From NCBI GenBank assembly GCA_965153355.1, contig OZ231126.1, positions 11,842,001 to 11,906,000 of the forward strand: a DNA stretch of 64,000 nt. The letters are read 5' to 3'. Of this stretch, positions 54,408-64,000 are shown one piece after another. The notes below the pieces were generated by a model. It did not search any database and was not told the origin of the DNA. It saw nothing but the letters and a program-made list of their open reading frames with translations. Position numbers and translations under genes: made by a program. The first letter of the stretch is position 1, and each line of letters starts with the position of its first letter. Origin of the DNA: Flaccisagitta enflata. Lineage: Eukaryota; Chaetognatha; Sagittoidea; Aphragmophora.

Positions 54408-55926
54408 TGCAGTAGATCTCGTCTAGACTTGAGATAACGGGGGCAAGCATTGTTGAAAAACGAATGAAGCTAGAGGACGATATTTAGATCATTGACTAAT
54501 CAAAGGATACTTAATTCGCCATGATAGCTGGTTGCGATGGAAACACATTTCCATGTATTCTAGCTATAATATCAATATTTTGAGAGATTTTTTTAGGGAA
54601 TATTGCTTAAAATCAAATTTGCTCCAACTTTCCCACAGTATGTTCAGTAAGAATAACACTATTTTGGCCGTTGCTAGGTAGCGTAACCTTGGGGAAATAA
54701 AAAATGGCGGAATTTTGAAAACTAATTCTATCTACCTTAAATTGAGAAAAACAAATTGAAATCGGTGATGTTTAGAAAGCTCTTTGAAAGATCTTTCATT
54801 TGAGTGGTGTCTGGGAACGCTGGCTCAAACCGTTTAGAAGTTAGAGCTATTTGAATGAGACTACCCCTTTTCTGCTCTGACCTCATGTCAAGAATGATTG
54901 CTCAAAAATGAATATCAAAAAACCATAGTAAAAATTCTCTGATTTTGATGAAATTTGAACTGAAAGCAATACATACCTTCATCTAACAGCTCCTAAAAAA
55001 TTATCCAAATCGGACAACTCTTTCTATCCTTTTTATCATGAGAAAGATTTTGAAATTTTCAAGAAAAACCCGAGATAATGAGATAACAACCTGTCTCTTT
55101 TTAAATCATTTTGACTATGAAAATTTGACAAAAATCACATCAAATTCATGACGGTTTTACCTGGATCATCAAAGAAAATTTTTTGTTCGGACAGTAGTGA
55201 AATAAACGCAACTAAAGCAAAGGATGTCAATTTTGGTCTGTTTTTCTGAGATCTGGAATAAAAAGATATGAAAACCATAGTAAAAATCATCCAATTAACA
55301 CAAAAATTGAACTGGTATGAGAGGACATACAACTTAGTTACCACCTAAAATTTTGTGGCCATCGGATAAAGTCTTCTATCATTTTTATGACTTTAAATTT
55401 TTTTCCGATTCCTTTTCATTGAGATACGGGCAGACCAGAAAATGAGTACTCTTATTCAAATCCCTGTAGCTTCCAAACCATTTGAGCTAAAATTTCCAGA
55501 CACGACCCAAATGAAAGATCTTTCGAAGAGCTTTCCAGGCATCACCAATTTTAACCTATATTTCTTGCGTTGAGGTTCAGAAGAAAGGTTTTAAAGATCC
55601 GCCATTTTTTATTTCCCCAAGGTTATCTATGTATGATAACCCCTAGCAACCGCTAAACGAGCGACATTCTTACAGAATATACTGTGGGAAAGTTGTAGTA
55701 AATTTGATTCCCTCAATTTGATTCCCTCAAAAAATTCCCTCAAATTTGATTCCCTCAAAAAATTTCTCAAAATATTGATATGTTAACAAAAATACATGAA
55801 AATGCAACCAGCTATCATGGGCAATAAAGCATCTTTTTATTATATTTCAAATATCACCATCTTAACCTAATTTGTTTTTCTACAATTCTTGCCCTGTTAT
55901 CTCAAGTCCAGACGAGATCTACTGTA
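54408..55926. mobile_element. TACAGTAGAT MITE, copy 3, with a nested palindrome
   Basis: The outer arms match copies 1 and 2: CAGTAGATCTCGTCTAGACT and AGTCCAGACGAGATCTACTG, with GCTATCATGG(C/G)NAATAAAGC boxes. The left TA has become TG. Inside, 54688-55630 is a second palindrome with ACCTTGGGGAAATAAAAAAT / ATTTTTTATTTCCCCAAGGT ends. Its arms carry AAAGATCTTTCATTTGAG and complementary boxes. Nested structure: about 580 bp outer, 940 bp inner. Confidence 0.85.
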
Positions 55927-56003
55927 CCTGCTCATGATGCGATTCTTGATCAGTTGATGCTGACATAAAAACCTTAAACTTGTGATTCAAATGTTCGAGG
56001 CAG

Positions 56004-56111
56004 ACTGGCAAAGGGGCCTGAACTTGAGAAGTGGACAAGATTATTACGATTATTACGACTATTACAACTATCTGCAGTCAATGGCAGCAAGCTCATCCAT
56101 TCAAACTGGAG
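56004..56111 (+). CDS. Tentative secreted-protein gene, exon 2 (Asp/Tyr-rich)
   Basis: The acceptor CGAGGCAG|ACTGGC and donor ACTGGAG|GTACGA leave a 108-bp phase 1-1 exon. It encodes WQRGLNLRSGQDYYDYYDYY, then NYLQSMAASSSIQTG. The three DYY units could be sites for tyrosine sulfation. It joins exon 1 through a GAC codon. Confidence 0.4.
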
Positions 56112-56514
56112 GTACGATTTCTCCAAAAAGAAATTTCCCATATCAGTCAAATGACCATATTCTAGCCAGCGCTTCTTCCTAGGTTTTACTCTATCCAGTT
56201 CAAAGATCAAATTGCACAATTTAGAACAAAGATCTTTAACTTCAATTACTCTTTCCAGTAGAAAAATCAGGGATACTCTGTGACTGTGGCTGCAAAGTCA
56301 CACTTTTTCTCAACCAAAAACATGACTCAAAATCAAGAATGCTTTATTGGAGGAAAAGTTACTGAAATTCCAATCTTTTATTTCATTCCTAAGTGAAGTG
56401 CTTAGACACAGGCAGACTGACACATCAAATGACAAAATCTTTGTGAAAGCATCTTTGGATGAATCAAGTATCTTAGAACACTTTTCAGCCACCTGATGAC
56501 CCCAAAACCCACAT
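56112..56514. other. Unassigned stretch
   Basis: No exon or repeat recognised. Confidence 0.45.
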
Positions 56515-56754
56515 TTTTAGTCGCTTGCTACGCGACTCTACACCCCGCTATGTCGGTCGGTCGGTCAGTCGGTCTGTCGGTCGGTTGGTCCGTCGGTCCG
56601 TCGGTCCGTCGGTCCGTCGGTCCCCTTTTTACTTTTTTGGCGTTTTTGAGCTTTTTGAGCATACGGCTCCTGCCCAGATGCCCTATTGACCTTCTCCAGC
56701 ACTGCTCCTGCCCACCCGTACGCGACTAAGGTAGCCGTGTATCCGGCCTTGTTT
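56515..56754 (-). mobile_element. Family A short element, copy 23 (long subtype)
   Basis: Minus strand: AACAAGGCCGGATACACGGC start, TAGTCGCGTACGGGTGGGCA box, GGAGCAGTGCTGGAGAAGGT, GGGCAGGAGCCGTATGCTCA, AAAAAGCTCAAAAACGCC, a (CCGA)n core, GTAGAGTCGCGTAGCAAGCG end. Full-length example of the subtype with the extra AGCTCAAAAACGCC block. Confidence 0.9.
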
Positions 56755-57490
56755 CTATTTATTCATGTGAACTGATCGGATGACTTATGCAGACCCTACA
56801 TTTTTCCACCAATGGTAACTACAATTGCTGTATTCTGACAAAGAGAAAAACAAGCCCAATAGGCCAACAGTTGCATGCTTTGTTTTAACTATGGCAAAAA
56901 CAAACAAAAAAAAACAAATTTTGAGAGAGCAAAAATGTATGAAGATGTTGACCAATTTGTATAAAATCTACAGTGAATGATAACCATGATTTGGACTATG
57001 TCTTACTAAATTTCATCAAAATCCGTTGAAAACTTTAGCCATTATTATGTTTTTACTGAAGTCACCTCTTTTTTGGACTGCCAGAGATGACGTTTATCCT
57101 GAATCAAAATGATACTATTTTTAGTATAATTGGCATTGTGCAAAAGTTTTGGGTAATTTGTCATGATTTTTGAACTGTACTCTGATGGTGCTATTTACTA
57201 ATACTAAGCTATTTACTAATACTAAGCAAAATTTGCTTCTACTCAGATAAAGTCTAGTGGGATAGATATTGGTTGATTGTAAGCTTGCTCAGGATAAGAA
57301 ATATTCTGCCACCTGTTTGAATATTTTTGCGATTTGGGGGACTAAAAATGCTTTAATCTTCACAAAAGTTTTACTGGAGATGAACCATATGTACAAAAGT
57401 TACCAGTTAAAAAATCATGATAATTGGTAATAAACTATGGCCTTAGCATTGATTTATATTTCAGATTTCATCTTCATTTACTTCATTCTT
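56755..57490. other. Unassigned stretch
   Basis: AT-rich; only a short TATTTACTAATACTAAGC direct repeat near 57192. No exon seen. Confidence 0.5.
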
Positions 57491-57777
57491 TATAGGAGCC
57501 TTTGTCCGTCCGTCCATCTGTCCGTCCGTCCATTCGTCCGTCCGTCCGTCCGTCCGTCCGTCCGTCCGTCTGTCCGTCCGTCCGTCCGTCCGTCCATCCG
57601 TCTGTCCGTCCGTCCGTCCGTCCGTCCATCCGTCCGTCCGTCCGTCTGTCTGTCTGTCTGTCCGTCCGTCCGTCCGTCGGTCCGTTGGTGAGCACGAGTC
57701 GAAAAGTGTGAAAACCTGCATATCCGCCCCTGCCCACCCGTCCGCAACTGGTATGGCTGTGTATCCCGCCTTGTTTT
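57491..57777 (-). mobile_element. Family A short element, copy 24, with expanded (CCGT)n
   Basis: The minus-strand 5' half is intact (AACAAGGCGGGATACACAGC, CAGTTGCGGACGGGTGGGCA). The core has expanded to about 175 bp of CCGT/CTGT units (57507-57680). The terminal hairpin is gone. Frames such as VRPSVRPS are artefacts. Confidence 0.85.
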
Positions 57778-58039
57778 ATTCATTCTTTGTAAATTCTCAT
57801 GTGTGTATATTGAATTTCTGATCATCTAACAAGCGCTTTTAAAAAATCTATAAATCAATAACTATTTATAGCAGGTCATTGATATTTTCAGTGATGCTTG
57901 ATGATACTAAAAAGTAACTTCAATAAAGATTTCAGCACGCTAGGTGAATTTTCAAAGGATTTATGAGCAAAAGAAGTAACTGTTTGGTTTTTTTTTTGCC
58001 ATAGTTACAGTGACACAACACAACTGCATGCATAGATTA

Positions 58040-58170
58040 TCCTTTCCTTCCTCTATTTTGTCCTTCCTTCCTCCCTACCTCCCTCCCTTCCTCCCTTCCC
58101 TTCTTCCTTCCTTTCTTCCATTCTGTCTTTCCTTCTTTCTTTCATCCATCCCCCCCTCCCTCCCTTTGTT
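58040..58170. repeat. (CCTT)n pyrimidine tract
   Basis: CCTTCCTCCCT and TTCC units, about 130 bp of near-pure pyrimidine. Confidence 0.85.
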
Positions 58171-58180
58171 TTGTCCTTTT

Positions 58181-59808
58181 TAAGTCGCGTGCTACGCGAC
58201 TCTACACTTGACAGTATGTTTCCCCCCTTGTGTGCTCAAAACCTGTGTACCCAACCGTTTTTGATTATTTTTACAATATTTTTACCTAGATCAAAAAAGA
58301 TTTGGGATCTTTGATCCATTTTAGGGACCGCGAGTTCCATTTATTTATCACCACTCAATGGCGGTTGTGGTGAAAATGTTGAAATTCAGTCACTTTGGGC
58401 TCCAAATTGGGCCACTTTGCTTTTGAAATTTGACCTAAAATCCATGAGATTATGAAACTTGAGCTCAAGAGCTAACCAGTGGTGCAATCCGCATGTTGCT
58501 ATCATTTTTTGTTAAGATTTGAGCGCTTTTCAAAGATGGAATGGTATGTGAGTTTTTTTACCAGATGAATTTAGTGGTCAATTTTAACATTTTTTACAAT
58601 TTTTTATATATATCCGCTTTGGATGGACAAATTTAGATGAAATTGGTGACCAAATTGAAGAGTTTTTGATGCTCTAACTGAATCTGGTAAAATTTTTGAT
58701 CGATATGACCCTCAAAATTTTTGGGAGACTCTAAAAGCAGGTGCTAAAAAGTGAATTTTTTCACCATGTTGGCTACTTTGGTAAAAAAAATTGGGCACTT
58801 ACAGGTAGAAAAAGACAAAAAATTCATGGGCAAATTAAACTACCGTTCAAGATCTAACCAGTGGTGCAATCGGCATGCCAATATTTTGAAGCATATAGAT
58901 TGGGCAGAGCTTTTAGGCTCACAATGACCAAAAAATGTCATTTAATCATACCCATCGATCTTTGAAGCTCTGCTAAATCTATATGCTTCAACATATTGAC
59001 ATGCCAATTGCACCACAGGTTATATCTTGAACTGTAGTTTAATTTGCCCATGAATTTTTTGTCTTTTTCTATTTTGGAAGTGCCCAAATGTTTTGACCAA
59101 AGTAGCCAAAATGGTGAAAAAATTCATTTTTTAGCACTTAATTCTAGAGTCTCCCAAAAATTTGGAGGATCATATCAATTAGAGCATCAAAAACTTTGGT
59201 CACCAATTTCATCTAAATTTGTCCATCCAAAGCGGAGATATATCAAAAATTGTAAAAAATGTCAAAATTGACCACCTGGTAAAAAAACCCTCATACCCCT
59301 CCATCTTTAAAAAGCTCTCAAATCTTAGCAAAAAATGTTAGCAACATGCGGATTGCACCACTGGTTGGCTCTTGAGCTCTAGTTTTATAATCTCATGGAT
59401 TTTGGGTCAAATTAAAAAACCGAAGTGGCCCAATTTTGAGCCCAAAGTGACCAGATTTCAACATTTTCACCACAACCACCTTTGAGTGGTGATAAATAAA
59501 CGGCACTCCCGGTCCCTAAAATGGATCAAAGATCGCAAATCTCTTTTGTTCTAGGTAGTAATATTATAAAAATAATCAAAAACGATCTGGTTCATAGGTT
59601 TTGAGCACATTAGGGGGAAAACATACCGTCAACTCTACACCCCGCTATGTTGGTCCATTGGTTGGTCGGTCAGTTGGTCCCCTTTTTTACTTTTTCGACT
59701 TTTTTGAGCTTTTTGAGCATATGGCTCCTGCCCAGACGCCATGCTGACCTCCAGCAGTGCTCCTGCCCACCCGCACGCGACTAGGGTAGCCGTGTATCCG
59801 GCCTTGTT
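58181..59808 (-). mobile_element. Family A short element, copy 25, split by a palindromic element
   Basis: The terminal hairpin AGTCGCGTGCTACGCGACT (58183-58201) is separated from the rest (59633-59808: CTCTACACCCCGCTATG...GCCGTGTATCCGGCCTTGTT) by 58208-59632. The two parts rejoin exactly across an 8-bp duplication, CTCTACAC. Confidence 0.92.
58208..59632. mobile_element. hAT-like palindromic element with 8-bp target duplication
   Basis: Ends TTGACAGTATG and CATACCGTCAA, flanked by CTCTACAC on both sides (58200-58207 and 59633-59640). The 1,425-bp body is one palindrome: GAGCTCAAGAGCTAACCAGT / CTGGTTGGCTCTTGAGCTCT, with ATCCGCTTTGGATG / CATCCAAAGCGGA and others. The loop is near 58920. 8-bp duplications are characteristic of hAT transposases. 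It has no ORF of its own. Confidence 0.9.
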
Positions 59809-60569
59809 CCCCTCCAAGGCTGTGGGATATGTTATTGGGTACTGTATCAAAACAACATCTATACAGTATCCATTCCATATCAATATAATATTGATAAGAT
59901 ATTGATATGACATTGATACAATATGATACAATTTGATACAATACTATATCCATACAATATGCTATGGATTCAATATCGATACAATACTATACAATTCGAT
60001 AGGATACAATACTCACGATATCAATACAATATTGTTACAATATTGATACAATCTAACACCCAACACCCAATAGTTTCCTAGTAAAAAAAACTCTTGAAAC
60101 AACTTATTTGACCTTAAAATACGCAAAAAAGTCAAAGATTTAGAATTGTGATAGATGGAGGGATCAACTGACAGACATACCGACCAACCAACAGAGCAAA
60201 GTGTAGAGTTGCGTGCACAAGACTAAAGTGAAGAAATGGAAACTCAAACAAAGAATACCGTCTTTTCACCGAGATGCCCTCTATTAAAAATTCATTTTTC
60301 CTATTGCGGTACCTAAAAATAGTGATATTCTCAAATTTCTAGGAGAATAATGAAAGTTATCAATGACGCCCCACGAAAATCAAAAAGACGGAAGCAAAAG
60401 CTGACGGGAAAATTATTTTTTCAGCTAAAAAATCAACAATCAATGGTAGTTATTTTTTTTTCAAAATGATTCATAGTAGTAACCCTGACAGAAGCTTGCA
60501 GCGCTTTCTATGATGACTGATGCCTCTCTATTTTTGTGTTGAGCGAAGGTGCTCCAGCATGTTAAAACA
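59809..60569. other. Stretch with ATTGATACAATA repeats
   Basis: 59860-60060 is a degenerate array of ATATTGATA / CAATACTATACAAT dodecamers. A decayed family A 3' end (GTAGAGTTGCGTGCACAAGACT) lies near 60200 (two overlapping parts). No exon. Confidence 0.6.
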
Positions 60570-61098
60570 GGTCGCCCAAGGGCAATACGTGGTCAGCAAT
60601 ACTCGTTGCCCTGCTTTGCGTGGTTGTAAATCGGAATGAGAGGCAGGGCAGCGGCCCCAAAGGGGACGAAGTCCTGTAGAATTCAGGGGACTTTTGTTTG
60701 TTTGTTTGTCCGTCCGTCCGTCCATCCGCTCCCCCCCCAGGCCCTCTCAGGCCTGAAACCTGCCCTCTCAGGCCTAAAATCTGCCCTCTCAGGCCTGAAA
60801 TCTGCCTTCTCAGATCTTGAATTTGAGAGGGCAGATTTCAGGCCTGGGAGGGCAGATTTTTGGCCTGAGAGGACAGGTTTCAGGTCTGAAAGGGCTCATT
60901 TCAGGCCTAAGAGGGCAGATTCAAGGCCTGAGAGGGCAGATTCAGGCCTGAGAGGGCAAATTTTAGGCCTGAGAGGGCAGATTTCAGGCCTGAGAGGGCC
61001 TGGGGGGGGGACGAACGGACGGATGAACGAACGAACGAACAAACAAACGAAAGTCCCCTGTGTTCTACAGGACTTTGTCCCCTTCGGGGCCGCTGCCC
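60570..61098. mobile_element. Family B inverted-repeat element, copy 5
   Basis: GGTCGCCCAAGGGCAATACG start, CTCGTTGCCCTGCTTTGCG, GGGCAGCGGCCCCAAAGGGG, GAAGTCCTGTAGAATTCAGG, then AGGCCTGA(G/A)A-type units whose strand flips at about 60826, (GAAC)n, CCCCTGTGTTCTACAGGACT, and GGGGCCGCTGCCC. The core is itself a palindrome of tandem repeats. Confidence 0.88.
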
Positions 61099-61103
61099 AA
61101 AAA

Positions 61104-61832
61104 AGCAAGGCCGGATACACGGCTACCCTAGTCGCGTGCGGGTTGGCAGGAGCAGTGCTGGAGAAGGTCACCAGGACAACTGGGCAGGAGCCGTATGCTC
61201 AAAAAGCTCAAAAACGCCAAAAAAATAAAAGGTCGCCCAAGGGCAATATGTGGTCAGCGATACCTGTTGCCCTGCTTTGCATGGTTGTAAATCGGAATGA
61301 GAGGCAAGGCAGCGGCCCCGAAGGAGACGAAGTCCTGTAGAACACAGGGACTTTCGTTTGTTTGTTCGTTCGTTTGTTTGTTCGTCCGTCCATCCATCCG
61401 CCCCCCAGGCCCTCTCAGGCCTGAAATCTGTCCTCTCAGGCCTAAAATCTGCCCTCTCAGGCCTAAACTCTGCCCTCTCAGGCCCTGAATCTGAGAGGGC
61501 TGATTTCAGGCCCGAGAGGGCAGTTTCAAGGCCTGAGAGGAGAGATTTCAGGCCTGAGAGGGCAGATTTCAGGCCTGAGAAGGCAGATTTTAGGCCTGAG
61601 AGGGCAGATTTCAGGCCTGAGAGAGCCTGGGGGGGACGGACAAACAAACAAACAAACAAACAAACAAACAAACAAACAAACAAATGAACAAAAGTCCCCT
61701 ATTTTCTACAGGACTTCGTCCCCTTCAGGGCCGCTGCCCAAAAAGGGGACCGACCGACCAACCGACCGACCAACCGACCAACCGACTAACCAACATAGCG
61801 GGTTGTAGAGTCGCGTAGCACGCGACTAAAAA
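61104..61832 (+). mobile_element. Family A short element, copy 26, split by family B copy 6
   Basis: The 5' part 61104-61230 (AAGGCCGGATACACGGCTAC, GTCGCGTGCGGGTTGGCAGG, AGCTCAAAAACGCC) and the 3' part 61740-61832 (GGGGACCGACCGACC, GTAGAGTCGCGTAGCACGCG) form one long-subtype copy, interrupted in its A run. Confidence 0.9.
61231..61739. mobile_element. Family B inverted-repeat element, copy 6
   Basis: GGTCGCCCAAGGGCAATATG start, the same architecture as copy 5, (CAAA)n and (GTTC)n at the inner ends, and closing CAGGGCCGCTGCCC. Strand flip of the core at about 61490. Confidence 0.9.
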
Positions 61833-62034
61833 GAGAACGAATAATTAGAATTAATACAAGTGCATCACCAGTTAGAGCTCCCAAGGCTCTTGTCCTTTTT
61901 TCTGGAATTTGATTTTGAACTGATGACTATAAATGGGAAAAGGTTTCTCTAACAAAAGTTGAAAGATCATAGGATTTTGATTGGCATAGATGGTTTCTAT
62001 GCTAATGTGTAAAATTTTCTCTTTATCTTTCCAG
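61833..62034. other. Putative intron end
   Basis: AT-rich, ending in TTTTCTCTTTATCTTTCCAG, a strong acceptor. Confidence 0.5.
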
Positions 62035-62160
62035 AAAAATTGTCCGGGACAGACAGGCATACAGACACGAACCTTGGAGGCGGAAACTACTTCGACTTTG
62101 AGGATTATGATAACTTTCGACTGTCTGACTCTGAGGCGACACTTTCACCCCCTATTAGTG
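62035..62160 (+). CDS. Tentative secreted-protein gene, exon 3 (acidic)
   Basis: After the strong acceptor TTATCTTTCCAG, a 126-bp phase 1-1 exon encodes KLSGTDRHTDTNLGGGNYFD, then FEDYDNFRLSDSEATLSPPI and S, ending ATTAGTG|GTACAG. The composition (Asp, Glu, Tyr, Phe) resembles exon 2. The exon could belong to a different gene. Confidence 0.45.
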
Positions 62161-62161
62161 G

Positions 62162-62262
62162 TACAGTAGTTCTCATCCAGACTTGAGATGATGGATGCTG
62201 GCATGGCACGGAGATGGATGATGCCAGGGAGTCAAATTTGGAATATACATGAGATGTAAAAA
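62162..62262. mobile_element. TACAGTAGAT MITE, half copy adjoining a splice donor
   Basis: TACAGTAGTTCTCATCCAGA, CTTGAGATGATGGATGCTGG match the left arm of the MITE; the right arm is missing. It begins two bases into the intron, so the intron's GTACAG donor is partly MITE sequence. Confidence 0.65.
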
Positions 62263-62267
62263 GAAAC

Positions 62268-62655
62268 AGTCGCCAAAGGGCAATAGTGGTCAGCGGTACC
62301 CATTGCCCTGCAGGGCTAGCGACCAAGAAGGGTAACGGCCTCAAAGGGGACAAAGTCTTGCATAACACAGGGGGATTTTTGTTTGTCTTACCTGAGAAAG
62401 TTGATGAGATGCTACAGCAAGCTCATTGAGGGCCTATGATAGCCTGAAGAGTTCCTCATAACTGATTCTGAGCCCAAGAATAGTAGCTAGGCTGAATTTA
62501 AGCCAAAGAAGGTTGATTTGAGGCTGAAGGGGGCTGAATTAATGTCTGAGGGTGCTGAGTTGAGGATCAGATGGACTGATATAGGGCCTGATTTGAAGAC
62601 ATATGTGTATGTCCGTGTTCTACAGGACTTTTTCCCCTTTGGGACAGCTACCCTA
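62268..62655. mobile_element. Family B inverted-repeat element, copy 7 (degenerate)
   Basis: CAGTCGCCAAAGGGCAATAG, GGTACCCATTGCCCTGCAGG, ACGGCCTCAAAGGGGACAAA start. Core GAGGCTGAAGGGGGCTGA. Inverse end GTTCTACAGGACTTTTTCCC, then TTTGGGACAGCTACCC. The most diverged copy. Confidence 0.7.
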
Positions 62656-62803
62656 GAAGACACGGTATTCATCAACCTCGTCGGTTACAATGATGTCATA
62701 TATCCGTATTTCACTCTAAACATTTTATTATGAACATACATTCTTCGGAAGCATTGATCAGCATCAGATACCATCTAGGAAAAAAGTTTAGCAACACTTA
62801 TGG

Positions 62804-63330
62804 TTGACAGTATGTTTTGCCCCCTCATATTCACAAAACTTTTGTTTTTGATTGTTTTTGGTTATTTTTAGTCGCGTGCTACGCGACTCTACACCCCACT
62901 TTGTCAGTCCGTCGGTCCGTCGGTCTGTCCGTTGGTCCGTCCGTCCGTCGCAATTTACTTTTTCGGCATTGATGGGGTTTTTGGCTATGGCGCTCCTGCC
63001 CAAATGCTCAACTGACCTCTAATATGGCCCCTGCCCACCCGCACGCGACTGGTGTAGCCGTGTATCCGGCCTTGTTGTAATTATACTAACTAGAACAAAA
63101 GAGAAAAACAATTTTTAATCCAATATAGGGACCGTGAGTTTGGTTTGTTTATCACGACCAATAGGTGGTTGCCGTAAAATCAATAAATTTTTGGTCATTT
63201 TGACTGCAAAATTCGGCTACTTCTCATTTCAAATCTGCCTTAAAATCCATGAGATCATTTAACTAGAGCTCAAGAGCTAACCAGCAGTGAAATCCGCATG
63301 TCTTCATCATTTTTTGGTAGAAATAAAAAG
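62804..63330. mobile_element. Arm of the hAT-like palindrome family, split by family A
   Basis: TTGACAGTATGTTTTGCCCC start as at 58208, then TTTGATTGTTTTTGGTTATT. It is interrupted by family A at 62866 and resumes at about 63080 with AGGGACCGTGAGTTTGG, ATAGGTGGTTGCCG and CTAGAGCTCAAGAGCTAACC. No convincing inverse arm was found. Confidence 0.7.
62866..63076 (-). mobile_element. Family A short element, copy 27
   Basis: Minus strand: AACAAGGCCGGATACACGGC start, CAGTCGCGTGCGGGTGGGCA box, (CGGAC)n core, GGGTGTAGAGTCGCGTAGCA and hairpin end. Intact. Confidence 0.9.
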
Positions 63331-63576
63331 AATTTCAAAGATGGAAAGGTAGGAGTCCCATTTTTTGCCATTCTTCAAAGTATTTGATCAACTTCAAACT
63401 AATGGCATTTCCAAACGGTTTGATGCACAGCAAAGAGATTGCACTCAGATTGTAGATCTTTTGATGTAGATTAAAGTGCTCATGAATTTTCTACACCTAT
63501 CTAAATGAAAAGCTGAGATATCTCTCTTTAAAGGTGTTGCTAAACATATTTTCTAGATAGTATGTCTAATCTTTCA
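63331..63576. other. Unassigned stretch with palindrome-arm motifs
   Basis: CATTTCCAAACGGTTTGATG and GATTGTAGATCTTTTGATG resemble boxes in other palindrome arms. No exon. Confidence 0.45.
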
Positions 63577-63770
63577 CTTACATACATAGTTACATACCTA
63601 CATACATACATACATACATACATACATACATACATACATACATACATACATACATACATACATACATACAAACATACATACATACATACATACATACATG
63701 CATACATACATGGATACATACTTACATACATACATATATACATACATACATACATAATACGTACATACTA
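63577..63770. repeat. (ATAC)n microsatellite
   Basis: About 45 ATAC units with few variants. The MYVCMYVC and YIHTYIHT frames are artefacts. From 63771 to the end nothing is recognised, except GCTAGAATGACGCTCATTGG, a possible MITE-arm remnant. Confidence 0.97.
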
Positions 63771-64000
63771 ACAAATACAATGGTATATGTTCTGCTAGAA
63801 TGACGCTCATTGGGTCGTTGCTAAGGACCGTCAGAGATGAATATGTTGGCCATGTATTCGGCCTTATTCGTATTACTGCAAATGCATACAGTATGTTTCA
63901 ACTCTTTTGCAGCATTTTACGACGGCATGATTCCTGGAGTAATAGAGATGAATTAATTTTGAAAAAAGTCTTTGATAGGTAATAGTTTGGCATTTCATAG

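Noticed and set aside
57437-57825. Frames with PSVRPSVRPS or TDGRTDGRTD
   Set aside because: They are translations of the (CCGT)n core of a family A element. The same peptides appear wherever that core occurs.

Overview
This is animal-type nuclear DNA. The genes are split by long introns with consensus GT..AG junctions, nearly all in phase 1, and exons cover only a few percent of the window. The rest is microsatellite, minisatellite and transposon sequence. There are no bacterial operons, rRNAs, tRNAs or CRISPR arrays. The best supported gene is a membrane-anchored laccase with the cysteine-rich N-terminal block typical of invertebrate laccases, so a marine or other invertebrate metazoan is the likely source. 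I cannot name the species.

Genes. (1) A plus-strand multicopper oxidase (laccase) gene runs from 6215 to 28837. I rebuilt it from seven phase-matched exons (892 aa): signal peptide, Cys-rich block, all four copper-binding motifs, a spacer, a single membrane helix and a short cytoplasmic tail. (2) A minus-strand gene runs from 37738 down to 31868, convergent with the laccase. Nine phase-consistent exons (706 aa) encode an unrecognised type I membrane protein with a Cys-rich N-terminus, many glycosylation sequons, a Thr-rich stalk and a Pro/Gln/Asn-rich tail. (3) A tentative plus-strand secreted acidic protein has exons near 53813, 56004 and 62035 and may continue beyond the window.

Mobile DNA. 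Laccase intron 4 (15.9 kb) holds an antisense LTR retrotransposon (11582-23223). Its LTRs are 478 bp and nearly identical, it is flanked by a 4-bp AGGC duplication, and it has a primer-binding site, a polypurine tract and two structural ORFs, but no visible pol. A 4.5-kb inverted-repeat element is nested inside it. Four other layers recur across the window: (A) about 28 copies of a short AAGGCC...GCGACTAAAA element ending in a perfect hairpin; (B) seven copies of a GGGCAGCGGCCCC inverted-repeat element with a GGCCTGAGA-rich core; (C) palindromic elements bounded by TACAGT or TACAGGG, resembling Tc1/mariner-derived MITEs, up to 2.1 kb with arms of about 1 kb; (D) a hAT-like palindrome with an 8-bp target duplication. 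Several are nested in one another, so their relative ages can be read.

Simple repeats are extreme: (TG)n, (TC)n, (GTT)n, (CAT)n, (GATC/AATC)n, (CCGT)n and (ATAC)n tracts, a 112-bp minisatellite (about 20 copies), a 71-bp minisatellite (7 copies) and a degenerate telomere-like GGGTTAGGG block. Most long open frames in the window are translations of these tracts and are not genes.
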